Program-made: the position numbers and the translations under genes
From: Planctomycetota bacterium
GTDB lineage: Bacteria > Planctomycetota > Planctomycetia > Pirellulales > Lacipirellulaceae
Assembly: GCA_029259945.1 (NCBI GenBank)
Contig: JAJDEF010000008.1
Location: forward strand, 124,001 to 188,000
DNA: 64,000 bases
Reading direction: 5' to 3'
Shown here: in pieces, positions 44,098 through 52,535 of the stretch
How the letters are laid out: every line of letters begins with the position of its first letter
How positions within the stretch are numbered: the first letter of the stretch is position 1
The notes under the pieces: generated by a model
Told to the model about the DNA's origin: nothing
What the model saw: only the letters and a program-made list of their open reading frames with translations
The model's database searches: none

Positions 44098-44136
44098 CAC
44101 GACTTCCCAAATTTTCCTGTGGAATTTGTGCCACTT

Positions 44137-44149
44137 AGCGTGATACGCT
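44137..44149. promoter_or_regulatory. Small palindrome upstream of the prophage-like block
   Basis: AGCGT-GAT-ACGCT lies 40 bases after the DNase I-like gene and about 70 bases before the first hairpin of the block. It could be an operator for the block's first promoter. Confidence 0.35.
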
Positions 44150-44216
44150 TGCGTTCACATTGATGGTATCAAACTGAGCCCGAGTGCTTTTACAAAGCAC
44201 TAGCAATTGGGCATCA

Positions 44217-44263
44217 AGAGAGCCCGGTGTTGGAAATAGGTTGCCAACGTCGGGCTCTTTTTG
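44217..44263 (+). terminator. Terminator-like hairpin in the leader of the first prophage-like gene
   Basis: AGAGCCCG pairs with CGGGCTCT, with an inner GTTGG/CCAAC stem, followed by five Ts. It ends only 23 bases before the GTG start of the next gene and about 8 bases before its ribosome site, so no promoter fits after it. Confidence 0.82.
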
Positions 44264-44285
44264 TGTGCCTAGAGGAAATGTCCAC

Positions 44286-44876
44286 GTGGAAGCAGCGAAT
44301 CGCAATCTGGTGAGACTTTCGCAACAGGCGTCGAAGATACGTAGTGGAGATTTGTTGCTGTTTCGTGGTCGTGGCCTAGTGTCGCGGCTAATCGGAGTCG
44401 CAGGGCGAACTGATTACACACATGCTGCTCGCGCAATTTGGTGGGGTGACACGTTGTTTTGTTGTGAGGTGCGAGAGTTAAAAGGTGGGCGAGCCGTGAC
44501 GCTTGCGAGTCAAGTTAAGAAGTACGCGGGTTTAATTGACGTGTTTGAAGTGAATCCGAGCCGGCGTTGGCGAAACTACGACCGCTGCGGTGCGGTGCGG
44601 ACTATGCGGCGGCTGGCAGGCTGCGACTATGGATATCTTGGCGTTCTTAAGGCAGCGCTACAGCATCTCCCACTGTGGCGATTCTTAGTTCGCCCAGATA
44701 TGAATGACAAAAAGATGACCAGCCAGCCGCCCTTTTGCTCTCAGGCCTGTGCCATGGCCGATCGCGTCGGTGGGGGTGTCGACCCGGTACCACATTTGGC
44801 AGACCGGGTCACCGAGCCAGGAGATCTCGCGCGTAGTCCGTTCTACCGTTACCGCTTTACCTTGGCAGAGGGTTGA
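44286..44876 (+). CDS. Permuted papain-like enzyme (YiiX/NlpC-P60 type) in the prophage-like block
   Basis: A 196-residue protein of the circularly permuted papain-like (YiiX/YebB) family. The segment IRSGDLLLFRGRGLVSRLIG opens the fold, DYTHAARAIWW gives the likely catalytic histidine and PPFCSQACAMAD the likely cysteine. Members cut amide bonds in peptidoglycan, proteins or lipids, and some occur in phages as lysis or entry enzymes. GTG 44286 is chosen because AGAGG ends 11 bases before it. It has no signal peptide. The next gene, a membrane-bound protease, starts one base after its stop codon. Confidence 0.75.
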   Translation: MEAANRNLVRLSQQASKIRSGDLLLFRGRGLVSRLIGVAGRTDYTHAARAIWWGDTLFCCEVRELKGGRAVTLASQVKKYAGLIDVFEVNPSRRWRNYDRCGAVRTMRRLAGCDYGYLGVLKAALQHLPLWRFLVRPDMNDKKMTSQPPFCSQACAMADRVGGGVDPVPHLADRVTEPGDLARSPFYRYRFTLAEG

Positions 44877-44877
44877 A

Positions 44878-46017
44878 ATGACGGTTTGTCTTTGCAGAAA
44901 TCGAATTCTACGGCAGCCGATCATTTGGCATTGGCTCGTCGTGGCGCTGATTAGCTTCTGTATGTTGGCTCACGCGGATGCAGCGGAAACTCGCTCAGCC
45001 GTCTGTCGTGTCTATCACCAATGGAATGGTCAAAACAACATTGGTAGCGGGACGCTGATCGATCGAACTAGCGATGGCCGCCAGGGTTTGGTGCTTACTT
45101 GTGCCCATTTGTTTACGGAAGGCACCGGCGATATTGTGGTTGATTTTCCTGGTAGCAAATCCCACGGCGCCAAATTAGTAGGAATCGATCGTCAAGCTGA
45201 CCTCGCGGCACTTGTCATTGCCAATCCAAGTGCTACGCCCGTTTCTGTTTCTATCGATGCTGCCCAGACGGTAGAGCTTTATGCCTGTGGTTACGGGGCA
45301 AATGGTAAGTATCGCTGTGCCAGAGGTCTTGTTGTCGGACAAGCTTCTGCATTGGGGCAGACAAGTTTGTTGATCGGCGATGGCGTACGATCGGGAGACT
45401 CAGGGGGAGGCGTTTTCGACAATCATGGCCGCCTTGTGGCGGTCGTGTGGGGTGAGGCTCAGGGGGTCACCTACGCCAGTTCTGGTCAGCCGTTGCGACG
45501 TTTTCTTGCTCGTGCCCTCGGGCAACCGGCTGCGAATACCATTAGCTGTCCGAATGGCCTCTGCCCACTTCAACGACCGTCTAGGCCGGTTGTTGGGCCT
45601 AGTGGGAGTGCTCGAAAACCACAAGTGCAGCCGCCGCATGACCCTCGCTGGGATCAATTGCAGGCGGCGATTCAACGGTTGGAAAATACCAAGCAGGATA
45701 AAGGCAACTTTTTGACGCGGGATGAGTTGCCTGATGTGAGTGGTTTCGCGCGGCGTGAAGACGTGGCTCGAGTTGAGTCGGAGTCAACTAGCCGTCACCA
45801 GTCGATCATTGCGAGACTGGCCGCTATTTCATCCGGCAGAGGATCAACAGTAGGAAAAGCTGCTGGGGCCGCAGCCATCAGTTTGCTCGGCCTAAGTGGC
45901 CCGGCCGGCTGGGCCGTTCTCGCCGGCGGAACGATTGGCGGTTGGCTCATTGGTCAACGGATGCGACGTAAAAATCGCGGCGCTGGGGGTCGCCGCCGCG
46001 AAGTGTTTCCAGGCTAA
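44878..46017 (+). CDS. Trypsin-like serine protease with N- and C-terminal membrane segments
   Basis: A 379-residue protease. The signal or anchor helix is at residues 17-33 (IWHWLVVALISFCMLAH). The chymotrypsin fold shows the triad His77 (LVLTCAHLF), Asp108 (RQADLAALV) and Ser175 (GDSGGGVF). A Pro-rich linker and a coiled-coil-like part (WDQLQAAIQRLENTKQDKGNF, then RREDVARVESESTSRHQSII) follow. Near residues 325-360 there is a glycine-rich hydrophobic segment (AAISLLGLSGPAGWAVLAGG) ending in a basic tail, like a second membrane anchor. It starts one base after the preceding stop, suggesting tight coupling. A role in lysis, virion maturation or host-surface cleavage is possible. Confidence 0.82.
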   Translation: MTVCLCRNRILRQPIIWHWLVVALISFCMLAHADAAETRSAVCRVYHQWNGQNNIGSGTLIDRTSDGRQGLVLTCAHLFTEGTGDIVVDFPGSKSHGAKLVGIDRQADLAALVIANPSATPVSVSIDAAQTVELYACGYGANGKYRCARGLVVGQASALGQTSLLIGDGVRSGDSGGGVFDNHGRLVAVVWGEAQGVTYASSGQPLRRFLARALGQPAANTISCPNGLCPLQRPSRPVVGPSGSARKPQVQPPHDPRWDQLQAAIQRLENTKQDKGNFLTRDELPDVSGFARREDVARVESESTSRHQSIIARLAAISSGRGSTVGKAAGAAAISLLGLSGPAGWAVLAGGTIGGWLIGQRMRRKNRGAGGRRREVFPG

Positions 46018-46069
46018 ACAGGCGTGTCGTTGTGACCACACGGAAGAGGAGGTCACCGCAAAACAAGCG

Positions 46070-46330
46070 GTGCATACGTTTCGAGAAACAAAACAACCCA
46101 TCGAGCGCGACGATGCTGAGGCTCGTCAACTTTTACAACTTTCACGACTCGAAGGACGTGATCCGTTACAAGATGCAGTTGCAGGACGCCTTGCACTCGA
46201 CCGACTCGATGCGGTTGCCGATGGCGAGGGTGACCCGGACGAAGTCCGTTGGGCCGACGCACTAAGGCGAGAGCTACGCGAGCGATTTAACGACATTGCT
46301 CCCACCAAGTTTGAAGTACCTCGTACTTAA
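46070..46330 (+). CDS. Small charged protein of unknown function
   Basis: A frame of about 86 residues between the protease and the next gene. It is rich in Glu, Asp, Arg and Leu (ERDDAEARQLLQLSRLEGRDPL, DEVRWADALRRELRERFND) and looks like a helical protein. The GTG start at 46070 is uncertain: GAGGAGG lies 15 bases upstream, a long spacing, and the frame remains open further upstream. It fits the packed gene order of the block. No family recognised. Confidence 0.45.
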   Translation: MHTFRETKQPIERDDAEARQLLQLSRLEGRDPLQDAVAGRLALDRLDAVADGEGDPDEVRWADALRRELRERFNDIAPTKFEVPRT

Positions 46331-46396
46331 TTTAATTTTGTAAAAAGAATGATTGAATCATCCATACTAATTTGAGACTCCTTAGGAGACCGAATC

Positions 46397-47080
46397 ATGC
46401 CAGCAGGTGACCCCGGAAAAGAACAATTTCGCCGATCCATTACCGAGTTTCGTAATCTGCATATCGTTGCGGCATTGGGGCCGCTGCTCGATTTTCGGAG
46501 TGAAGTCGTCTCGAACGATGAGTTTGGTGTTCGTGGCGGTTTAGACGAAACGACGAAGAACCACTATGTCGAACATCTACTGGCGAGTGATCGCATGCGT
46601 CGACGAGTGACTTACAATCCAGAAAAAACGCCGTTAGGTGATCTCATCGAACAGGCAACGAACTCGAATGAAACGTTACTTGGGTCCACGAATCCTTTTG
46701 GCGGCGATGAAGTCCAAGAGGCTCCAGGCGGTTTGGTGGCCTTGCCTTGGGCACTAGATGGCACCGATTCCAATATCCCACTGGCCAGTCAGCTCAACTT
46801 TCGTAGTCAGAACGCACTCATCCTTTTGGGAGCGGTCGATCGCGCGGTCGTGAATTGGACTCGGCTCGAGAGTCGATTTCGTAGCACCTTTATCTACGTC
46901 AAAGATTCGATGCGAATGTACGGCAATTATTTGCAGATTTTGGAATACCTTAATGCGTTTGCTGGCGATGCGAACCGAGTGGATATGGCGGCTGGAGTAC
47001 GTCCGACTGAGGAACCACTTGGCCCGACCGATTCTCCGAATTTGAGAAGTGAAACGGCCGGTGGCAGCTCGCGTAGTTAA
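46397..47080 (+). CDS. Unknown protein of the prophage-like block
   Basis: A 227-residue soluble protein starting at an ATG after AGGAG. It has no cysteines and no signal peptide. Helical segments (ESRFRSTFIYVKDSMRMYGNYLQILEYLN) and a Gly/Asn-rich part (ETLLGSTNPFGGDEVQEAPGG) are visible. The C-terminal 40 residues are low complexity. I do not recognise a family; it could be a small terminase-like, structural or regulatory protein given its place before the packaging genes. Confidence 0.6.
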   Translation: MPAGDPGKEQFRRSITEFRNLHIVAALGPLLDFRSEVVSNDEFGVRGGLDETTKNHYVEHLLASDRMRRRVTYNPEKTPLGDLIEQATNSNETLLGSTNPFGGDEVQEAPGGLVALPWALDGTDSNIPLASQLNFRSQNALILLGAVDRAVVNWTRLESRFRSTFIYVKDSMRMYGNYLQILEYLNAFAGDANRVDMAAGVRPTEEPLGPTDSPNLRSETAGGSSRS

Positions 47081-47098
47081 CACAAAGGCAGACCAGAT

Positions 47099-47377
47099 TT
47101 GACCAATCCGCAAAGAATAGAACTCGGATGGCCCGCTGCGGCAACCATGATTGCAGCGATGATTGGTGCAGCAGCTACCTCGATCGCTTGGGCGATTGTC
47201 CCCGGTGCATCTGCAGACGAGGCGGCTGGAATTCGCTACGCAACGTCGCGTGAAGTGGGTGAAGTGAAAGCGCGGCTGGAGGCAATCGAGCACTCCAGCC
47301 GCCAGTTGCGAACCGAGTTGCGAGGAGATATCAGAGAGTTACGTGAATTAACACAGCAGCTGCTCAAGCAAAGTTAA
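47099..47377 (+). CDS. Small single-helix membrane protein with coiled coil
   Basis: A 92-residue protein: one membrane helix near residues 11-35 (WPAAATMIAAMIGAAATSIAWAI), then a polar coiled coil (VKARLEAIEHSSRQLRTELRG, continuing RELRELTQQLLKQ). The size and design resemble holins or spanin-like proteins, or a membrane stirrup; a holin role next to the protease and papain-like genes is possible but not shown. The start is TTG 47099. It ends just before the ParB-like gene. Confidence 0.55.
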   Translation: MTNPQRIELGWPAAATMIAAMIGAAATSIAWAIVPGASADEAAGIRYATSREVGEVKARLEAIEHSSRQLRTELRGDIRELRELTQQLLKQS

Positions 47378-47397
47378 CCAACGGAGAGGATGTTTTC

Positions 47398-47961
47398 GTG
47401 CAAATTCGCGATCGAATTAAGGAGTTGCGGCGGGTACGGGCGGGCGATTTGATTCCCCACGCTAAGAATTGGCGTACTCATCCCGATGCACAGCGTGATG
47501 CCTTGAGAGGCGTGCTCGCCGACGTAGGCTATGCCGACGCACTCTTGGTGCGAGAGCTTCCTGCGGGAGGTTTGCAGATTATCGACGGACACCTGCGTGC
47601 AGAAACCACGCCAGACGTTCAGGTGCCCGTGCTGATACTCGATGTGACTGAAGAAGAGGCGGAGAAAATTTTACTCACGCACGACCCACTAGCCGCCATG
47701 GCAACTGCCGATCAAAAACAAGTTCACGATCTGATCCAGTCGAGTGCGTTTGAAAACGAGCATGTGACAGAAATGCTCAACCAGCTTGAACGCGATATCC
47801 AGCGGTCAAACCAGGCATTGAAAGACCCCGTGGATGGTGTTGAAGTTGAGATTCCCGAGTTGTTTCAAGTGGTTATTGAGTGCCGCAATGAGGAAGAGCA
47901 GCAAACGATGTATGAGCGGATGCGAAAGGAGGGCTATCGATGCCGAGTCTTGACCTTGTAG
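47398..47961 (+). CDS. ParB-like nuclease-domain protein
   Basis: A 187-residue protein with the ParB/sulfiredoxin-like domain in its first 110 residues: LIPHAKNWRTHPDAQRDALRG, VLADVGYADALLVREL, IIDGHLRAET with the GHxR-type motif, and VPVLILDVTEEEAEKILLTHDPLA. It lacks the HTH of true ParB. In phages and their relatives, such proteins often sit beside DNA-modifying enzymes or act as nucleases or CTPases. The C-terminal 75 residues are helical and end in FQVVIECRNEEEQQTMYERMRKE. The last 22 bases overlap the next gene, which points to coupled translation. Start GTG 47398 has AGAGGA upstream. Confidence 0.82.
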   Translation: MQIRDRIKELRRVRAGDLIPHAKNWRTHPDAQRDALRGVLADVGYADALLVRELPAGGLQIIDGHLRAETTPDVQVPVLILDVTEEEAEKILLTHDPLAAMATADQKQVHDLIQSSAFENEHVTEMLNQLERDIQRSNQALKDPVDGVEVEIPELFQVVIECRNEEEQQTMYERMRKEGYRCRVLTL

Positions 47962-49058
47962 TGAGCTGCCCGGTATTCGATTCATTTCGTGTCCAGCAAG
48001 TGGCAGGCATGTTTGATGTGTCGCTTGCCGATAAGTGCACGGAACAGTTCAAGGTGGATTTGCCATCGCAGGAAGAGTCATGGCAGATCGGACTCATTGT
48101 GGGGCCTTCAGGCAGCGGTAAGAGCACCGTGGCACGCGAGGTTTATGCCGGAGAGCTTTACGGCCAGTTTGAATGGCCCGCTGACAAGGCGGTGATCGAT
48201 TGTTTCGGAGATATTCCGGTACGACAAGTGGTCGAACTCTTCACCGCGGTGGGGTTCAGCTCACCGCCTGCTTGGGTAAAGCCGTATCACGTATTAAGCT
48301 GTGGCGAGCAGTTTCGTTGCGATCTTGCTCGTGCGTTGGGATCGAAAAGCAGTGGCTCCAATGATTCGAGCAACATGACAGAAACGCCATTGGTTGCTTT
48401 CGATGAGTACACCAGCGTAGTTGATCGCAATGTGGCGAAAGCTTGTTCGATGGCCATCGCTAAAGGGATTCGAAGCGGGGCGATTCCATGTCGGTTTGTT
48501 GCAGTGACCTGCCACTATGACGTGGCAGAATGGCTTGAGGCTGACTGGGTACTGGACATGGCCACCGGGCGGCTAGAACGGAGGCGTCTTCGGCGTCCCA
48601 GTATCGACCTGGAAATCCATCGCTGCAGAATGGCGGCTTGGAAATTGTTTGCGCGCCATCACTATTTAAGTGGTTCGTTAGCACCTGGTGCCCGTTGTTA
48701 TTTGGCGACTTGGCAAGGAGAACCGGCTGCGTTTTGTGCAACCTTGTCGGTAATTGCTACGAAAAATCATCGGCGATTCACGCGAATTGTCACATTGCCT
48801 GACTATCAGGGTATGGGAATTGGAATGCGTATGGTTGCTGCCGTCGCGTCACTTCATCGCCAGGACGGGTATCGAATCAACGTTACCAGCAGTCATCCTG
48901 CGCTGATTCGTCACTGTCGACATTCAGAACAATGGAAGACGGTTTGTGTAAAGAAGACGGGTTCCAGCAAGAGTTTGTTTTCGTGTTTTAACACGTCGGC
49001 CAAGTATCGAAGCTCTACCGGCCGAGCGGTGGTGTCATTTGAATACGTGGGTGCCTAG
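47940..49058 (+). CDS. ABC-type ATPase fused to a GNAT acyltransferase (Mom-like possibility)
   Basis: A 372-residue cytoplasmic fusion. Residues 50-205 form a soluble ABC-type ATPase: Walker A GPSGSGKST (55-63), signature LSCGEQFR, Walker B LVAFDEYTSVVD and a switch histidine in TCHYD. No membrane segments, so it is not a transporter. From about residue 225 it is a GNAT-type acyltransferase: HHYLSGSLAPGARCYLATW, VTLPDYQGMGIGMRM with the acetyl-CoA loop. The HHYLSG stretch resembles the motif I remember for Mom-type DNA modification acyltransferases; this is a weak clue. The gene overlaps the ParB-like gene and is followed by terminase, so a role in DNA modification or packaging is plausible. 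Confidence 0.7.
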   Translation: MPSLDLVVSCPVFDSFRVQQVAGMFDVSLADKCTEQFKVDLPSQEESWQIGLIVGPSGSGKSTVAREVYAGELYGQFEWPADKAVIDCFGDIPVRQVVELFTAVGFSSPPAWVKPYHVLSCGEQFRCDLARALGSKSSGSNDSSNMTETPLVAFDEYTSVVDRNVAKACSMAIAKGIRSGAIPCRFVAVTCHYDVAEWLEADWVLDMATGRLERRRLRRPSIDLEIHRCRMAAWKLFARHHYLSGSLAPGARCYLATWQGEPAAFCATLSVIATKNHRRFTRIVTLPDYQGMGIGMRMVAAVASLHRQDGYRINVTSSHPALIRHCRHSEQWKTVCVKKTGSSKSLFSCFNTSAKYRSSTGRAVVSFEYVGA

Positions 49059-49077
49059 CGTGATAGTTGGTTCACTC

Positions 49078-50652
49078 ATGACAAAAAGCTATTCCCGAAT
49101 GTTGTTTGCGGCACAAGAACGATTCGCCCCTAAGGCTCGCGAGACAGCGGCCCCGGATTCGCTCGGCACGCTTTCTTGGGGTCGGCGATATCTTGTCGAG
49201 CATTTTCGTCGGCCGCCATCGCAGATGCACCGTTGGTTAGGAGATCAACTCGATAGTATTCGAGAAAAGCGAGGAACGAAGATTAATGTCATCGGGCCGC
49301 GTGGCGGAGCAAAGTCTACGATTGGCACACTTTGCTACGTGTTACGCGTCGCGGTTGAAGGTTGGGAACCATACATTTGGATTGTTTCTGATACCAAGAA
49401 CCAAGCGCAAACGCATCTGGAGAATATCAAGAACGAGCTGGAGGAGAATGAACGTTTAGCACGAGACTACCCAGAGGTCGTCGGCCAAGGCCCCTGTTGG
49501 CGAGCAACCACTTTGCAATTAAGGAACGGGACGGTTATCGAATCGTTTGGCACCGGACAACGATTGCGAGGACGCCGTCGACGGGAGAATCGACCCACAC
49601 TGATCATTTGCGACGACTTGCAGAACGATGCACATATGGCCTCGGCAGCGCAGCGTGAAACTAGTCGGCAGTGGTTTCACGGTACGTTGCTCAAGGCGGG
49701 GACGAAGAGCACGAACATCGTGAACTTAGCAACGGCGCTGCATCGTGACGCACTAGCCATGCAATTGCATCGCACGCCGGGATGGGAGTCCACCCAGTTT
49801 CGGGCAATTCAGCGTTGGCCAGATGACACGAAGTTGTGGGCGGAGTGGGAGGAGATTTATTGCGATGTCGAAAATCCCACTGCCCGTAGCGAGGCGTCTG
49901 CTTTTTATCGTAAGAACCAGTCCGATATGGATCGTGGGGTCGATCTGCTGTGGCCTGAGGAAGAAGACCTCTACACGCTCATGAAAATGCGTGTCGAGGA
50001 GGGACGCACTGCTTTTGAACGCGAAAAGCAAAGCTCGCCGATTGATCCCGAACGATGTGAATGGCCAGAAAATTACTTTGGCGAGCATATTTGGTTCGAT
50101 CAATGGCCCGAACAACTGCAATTCAAGACCCTAGCCCTTGACCCCAGTAAAGGCTCGGATGCCCGGCATGGCGATTATTCGGCGCTAGTGGTGCTTGGTG
50201 TTGATCGACAGGGGATTCTCTATGTCGAGGCAGACTTGGCTCGTCGGCCCACACCCCAAATGGTTGCCGATGGGATTTCGCTATGCCAAAAACATCGAGT
50301 CGATGCCTTTGGCGTAGAGGCAAATCAGTACCAAGAGCTTTTGGCGGGTGAATTTTCAGCCGAGTTCCTGCGGCGCAACATTCAGCGATCCTCGCCCTTG
50401 GCGATCCATAATTATGTGAACAAGCAGCTACGCATTCGGCGGCTAGGGCCCTATTTGTCTCAGCATCGTCTGCGATTCCTCAAGAGAAGTCCCTCCACTC
50501 AATTGTTGGTAGATCAATTACGAGACTTTCCGCTTGGCGGTCATGACGATGGGCCAGACGCGTTGGAAATGGCTTTGCGATTAGCCGAGGAGCTAAACCA
50601 CCAAGGGGCAGTGGATGACGGGCTAGGTAGCCGTATTCCTGTAGGCGATTAG
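49078..50652 (+). CDS. Phage terminase large subunit
   Basis: A 524-residue motor of DNA packaging. The ATPase domain has Walker A GPRGGAKST (73-81) and Walker B LIICDD (near 180), plus the coupling region LATALHRD. The nuclease domain has the RuvC-like metal sites LALDPSKGSDARHGDYSALVV and, near the end, GGHDDGPDALEMAL. The order and length match terminases of tailed phages. ATG 49078 is used; an in-frame TTG at 49039 inside the previous gene is possible. No small terminase subunit is recognised beside it; the unknown gene at 46397 could be one. Confidence 0.95.
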   Translation: MTKSYSRMLFAAQERFAPKARETAAPDSLGTLSWGRRYLVEHFRRPPSQMHRWLGDQLDSIREKRGTKINVIGPRGGAKSTIGTLCYVLRVAVEGWEPYIWIVSDTKNQAQTHLENIKNELEENERLARDYPEVVGQGPCWRATTLQLRNGTVIESFGTGQRLRGRRRRENRPTLIICDDLQNDAHMASAAQRETSRQWFHGTLLKAGTKSTNIVNLATALHRDALAMQLHRTPGWESTQFRAIQRWPDDTKLWAEWEEIYCDVENPTARSEASAFYRKNQSDMDRGVDLLWPEEEDLYTLMKMRVEEGRTAFEREKQSSPIDPERCEWPENYFGEHIWFDQWPEQLQFKTLALDPSKGSDARHGDYSALVVLGVDRQGILYVEADLARRPTPQMVADGISLCQKHRVDAFGVEANQYQELLAGEFSAEFLRRNIQRSSPLAIHNYVNKQLRIRRLGPYLSQHRLRFLKRSPSTQLLVDQLRDFPLGGHDDGPDALEMALRLAEELNHQGAVDDGLGSRIPVGD

Positions 50653-50719
50653 CAAGTAGGACTCGCGAGGTTGCTTTGGAATTAATGAGTTGTGAACTAT
50701 TTTATGGAGGACGAAGAGA

Positions 50720-52090
50720 ATGACCGAGTCGATTCACGCCGATCGTTTGGAGCACCGCCTGAGCGAAGCTTGTGATGCGTTGTGGGATCAGTTAGTCGAT
50801 CCACGTGAAGCATATCTTGATGGTGATGGGGTCTGGTGGGATAGCGTTTATGTGGAAGGACATTCTACGGGAGCTTTGAGTGTTCCTTTTAGCTCAGAGA
50901 AGCATTTGGAAGACATCCGGCATCAATCGCGGCATTTGGCCACAAACAATGAGTATGCGATTAACGGCATCGAGAATCGCATCAGTTATCTCATCGGTAC
51001 GGGACACAATTATCGAGCTTCGAGTCGCAAAGGAGCAGATGGGTCTGCAGGATTAGAAGCCGATGTTCAGCAGGTGCTGGATGAGTTTTTGGAAAAAAGC
51101 CGCTGGCACGCACGCCAGCAGGAGATCGTCCGCCGAATGGATCGCGACGGCGAGGTCTTCCTGAGATATTTTGTCGATCCTGACGGAACGACCAATGTCC
51201 GATTCGTAGAACCAGACCAAATCCAAACGCCCAAGGAATTAGCGAACTTTCCAGCCGCAAGTTTCGGAATCCGCACTGAACAGAACGACGTGGAATCGGT
51301 GCTCGGATACTTCGTTGATGGCGAGTTGGTGGATGCTAGTGCCATGCAACATCGCAAGGCGAACGTTGATGTGAACGTAAAACGCGGCCTGCCATTGTAT
51401 TACCCCGTGCGAAAGAATTTGCGCCGGATAGAGAAACTCTTGCGTAATATGAGTGTGGTCGCTGAGATTCAATCGGCGATTGCGCTGATTCGTAAGCATC
51501 GGGGCACTACTCGTAATGGTGTTGAACAATTTGTTGCGGATCAAAGTGTTACGGCAAATTCTGGAAGCCGGGCGAAGTCTCTTTCTCAATACGCCCCAGG
51601 TACAATCCTCGATGCACCTGCTGGCTTGGAATATGATTTCCCGGCATCAGGAATTGATGCAAGTAACTTTGTTACCGTGCTGCAAGCGGAACTCCGTGCG
51701 GTTGCTTCTCGCCTGGTCATGCCTGAGTTTATGTTTACATCGGACGCATCGAATGCCAACTATGCTTCGACCCTTGTTGCTGAAGGGCCTGCAATAAAGA
51801 TGTTCGAGCGATTGCAAGCGAATTTGAAGAATGATGACCGTCACGTAATGTGGCGGGTGCTAAAGAATGCAGCTGCGGCAGGACGGCTACCTCGAGATGT
51901 TCGTCAACGAGTCGATATTCAGATCACTCCGCCATCACTTCGAGTGCGAGATCAAACTCGGGAGTGTAAAGTAGAACAGATCGCATTCGAAAATGGTTTG
52001 TTGTCGCCCCAAACTTGGAGTTTGCGATTGGGGTTGGATTACGATCAAGAGCAAAAGAATATTTCAATGCACGGCATTGAGGCGACGTGA
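50720..52090 (+). CDS. Phage portal protein
   Basis: A 456-residue portal protein of the type found in tailed phages (lambda or SPP1-like). It has an N-terminal helical part (RHLATNNEYAINGIENRISYLIG), a central barrel-like part (RRMDRDGEVFLRYFVDPDG, VRFVEPDQIQTP) and the long helix typical of portal wings (LQAELRAVASRLVMPEFMF, then SNANYASTLVAEGPAIKMFERLQ). Portals form the ring through which terminase pumps DNA. GGAGG lies about ten bases before the ATG. It directly follows the terminase gene. Confidence 0.9.
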   Translation: MTESIHADRLEHRLSEACDALWDQLVDPREAYLDGDGVWWDSVYVEGHSTGALSVPFSSEKHLEDIRHQSRHLATNNEYAINGIENRISYLIGTGHNYRASSRKGADGSAGLEADVQQVLDEFLEKSRWHARQQEIVRRMDRDGEVFLRYFVDPDGTTNVRFVEPDQIQTPKELANFPAASFGIRTEQNDVESVLGYFVDGELVDASAMQHRKANVDVNVKRGLPLYYPVRKNLRRIEKLLRNMSVVAEIQSAIALIRKHRGTTRNGVEQFVADQSVTANSGSRAKSLSQYAPGTILDAPAGLEYDFPASGIDASNFVTVLQAELRAVASRLVMPEFMFTSDASNANYASTLVAEGPAIKMFERLQANLKNDDRHVMWRVLKNAAAAGRLPRDVRQRVDIQITPPSLRVRDQTRECKVEQIAFENGLLSPQTWSLRLGLDYDQEQKNISMHGIEAT

Positions 52091-52189
52091 AAAGATAGCT
52101 GCACAACCGTTCTATGACGTGTTCGTAATTTGCCGGTGGCTAAAAGTAGTTAATGAAATGGCGTGACTGATTTGTTAAGCTGTTGCATC

Positions 52190-52369
52190 ATGAGAGTAAC
52201 AAAGCAGATCGATATCAATGAGAAGAATAGCCGGGCAAAAGCCGAGTTTGCCAAAATGATTGAATCGGTTAGTAGTCGAGGTTTTTTTGGATCAGCGAGT
52301 GTTACTGTCAGTATTCAGGATGGACACATTCAGTTTACGCGAGTGGCTGTCGATCGCATGATTCGATAG
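52190..52369 (+). CDS. Small conserved-looking protein
   Basis: A 59-residue frame starting MRVTKQIDINEKNSRAK and ending IQFTRVAVDRMIR. It has one helical part and a strand-type segment (FGSASVTVSIQDGHIQF), as in small YezD-like or related folded proteins. The ATG 52190 is preferred over an earlier TTG-type extension; no ribosome site stands out. The gene lies in the gap between portal and protease and precedes a terminator-like hairpin. Function unknown. Confidence 0.5.
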   Translation: MRVTKQIDINEKNSRAKAEFAKMIESVSSRGFFGSASVTVSIQDGHIQFTRVAVDRMIR

Positions 52370-52450
52370 TGTGAAATCGGGTAGCTGATTTCAAGTTTGT
52401 TAAGGTATTGTACTGAGCTTGTGCCGTGATGTCGGCCAAGTATCAAGTCG

Positions 52451-52498
52451 AGCCCCGTTCGAGAGATTTCCTAGGAAAGTCTCGAGCGGGGCTTTTTT
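52451..52498 (+). terminator. Terminator-like hairpin in the leader of the prohead protease gene
   Basis: AGCCCCG pairs with CGGGGCT, and TTTCCTAGGAAA and CGAGA/TCTCG pair inside; a run of six Ts follows. It ends about 38 bases before the ATG of the protease gene and 24 bases before its ribosome site. Too little room remains for a promoter, so the message of the next gene probably begins before the hairpin. Confidence 0.85.
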
Positions 52499-52535
52499 GT
52501 GCCAACATTTTTCTTCAACAAGAGGAAAGGGCAAA

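Noticed and set aside
44278-44313. An 11-codon frame starting ATG just after AGAGGAA
   Set aside because: The ribosome site is only one base from this ATG, while it fits the GTG at 44286 of the papain-like gene well.
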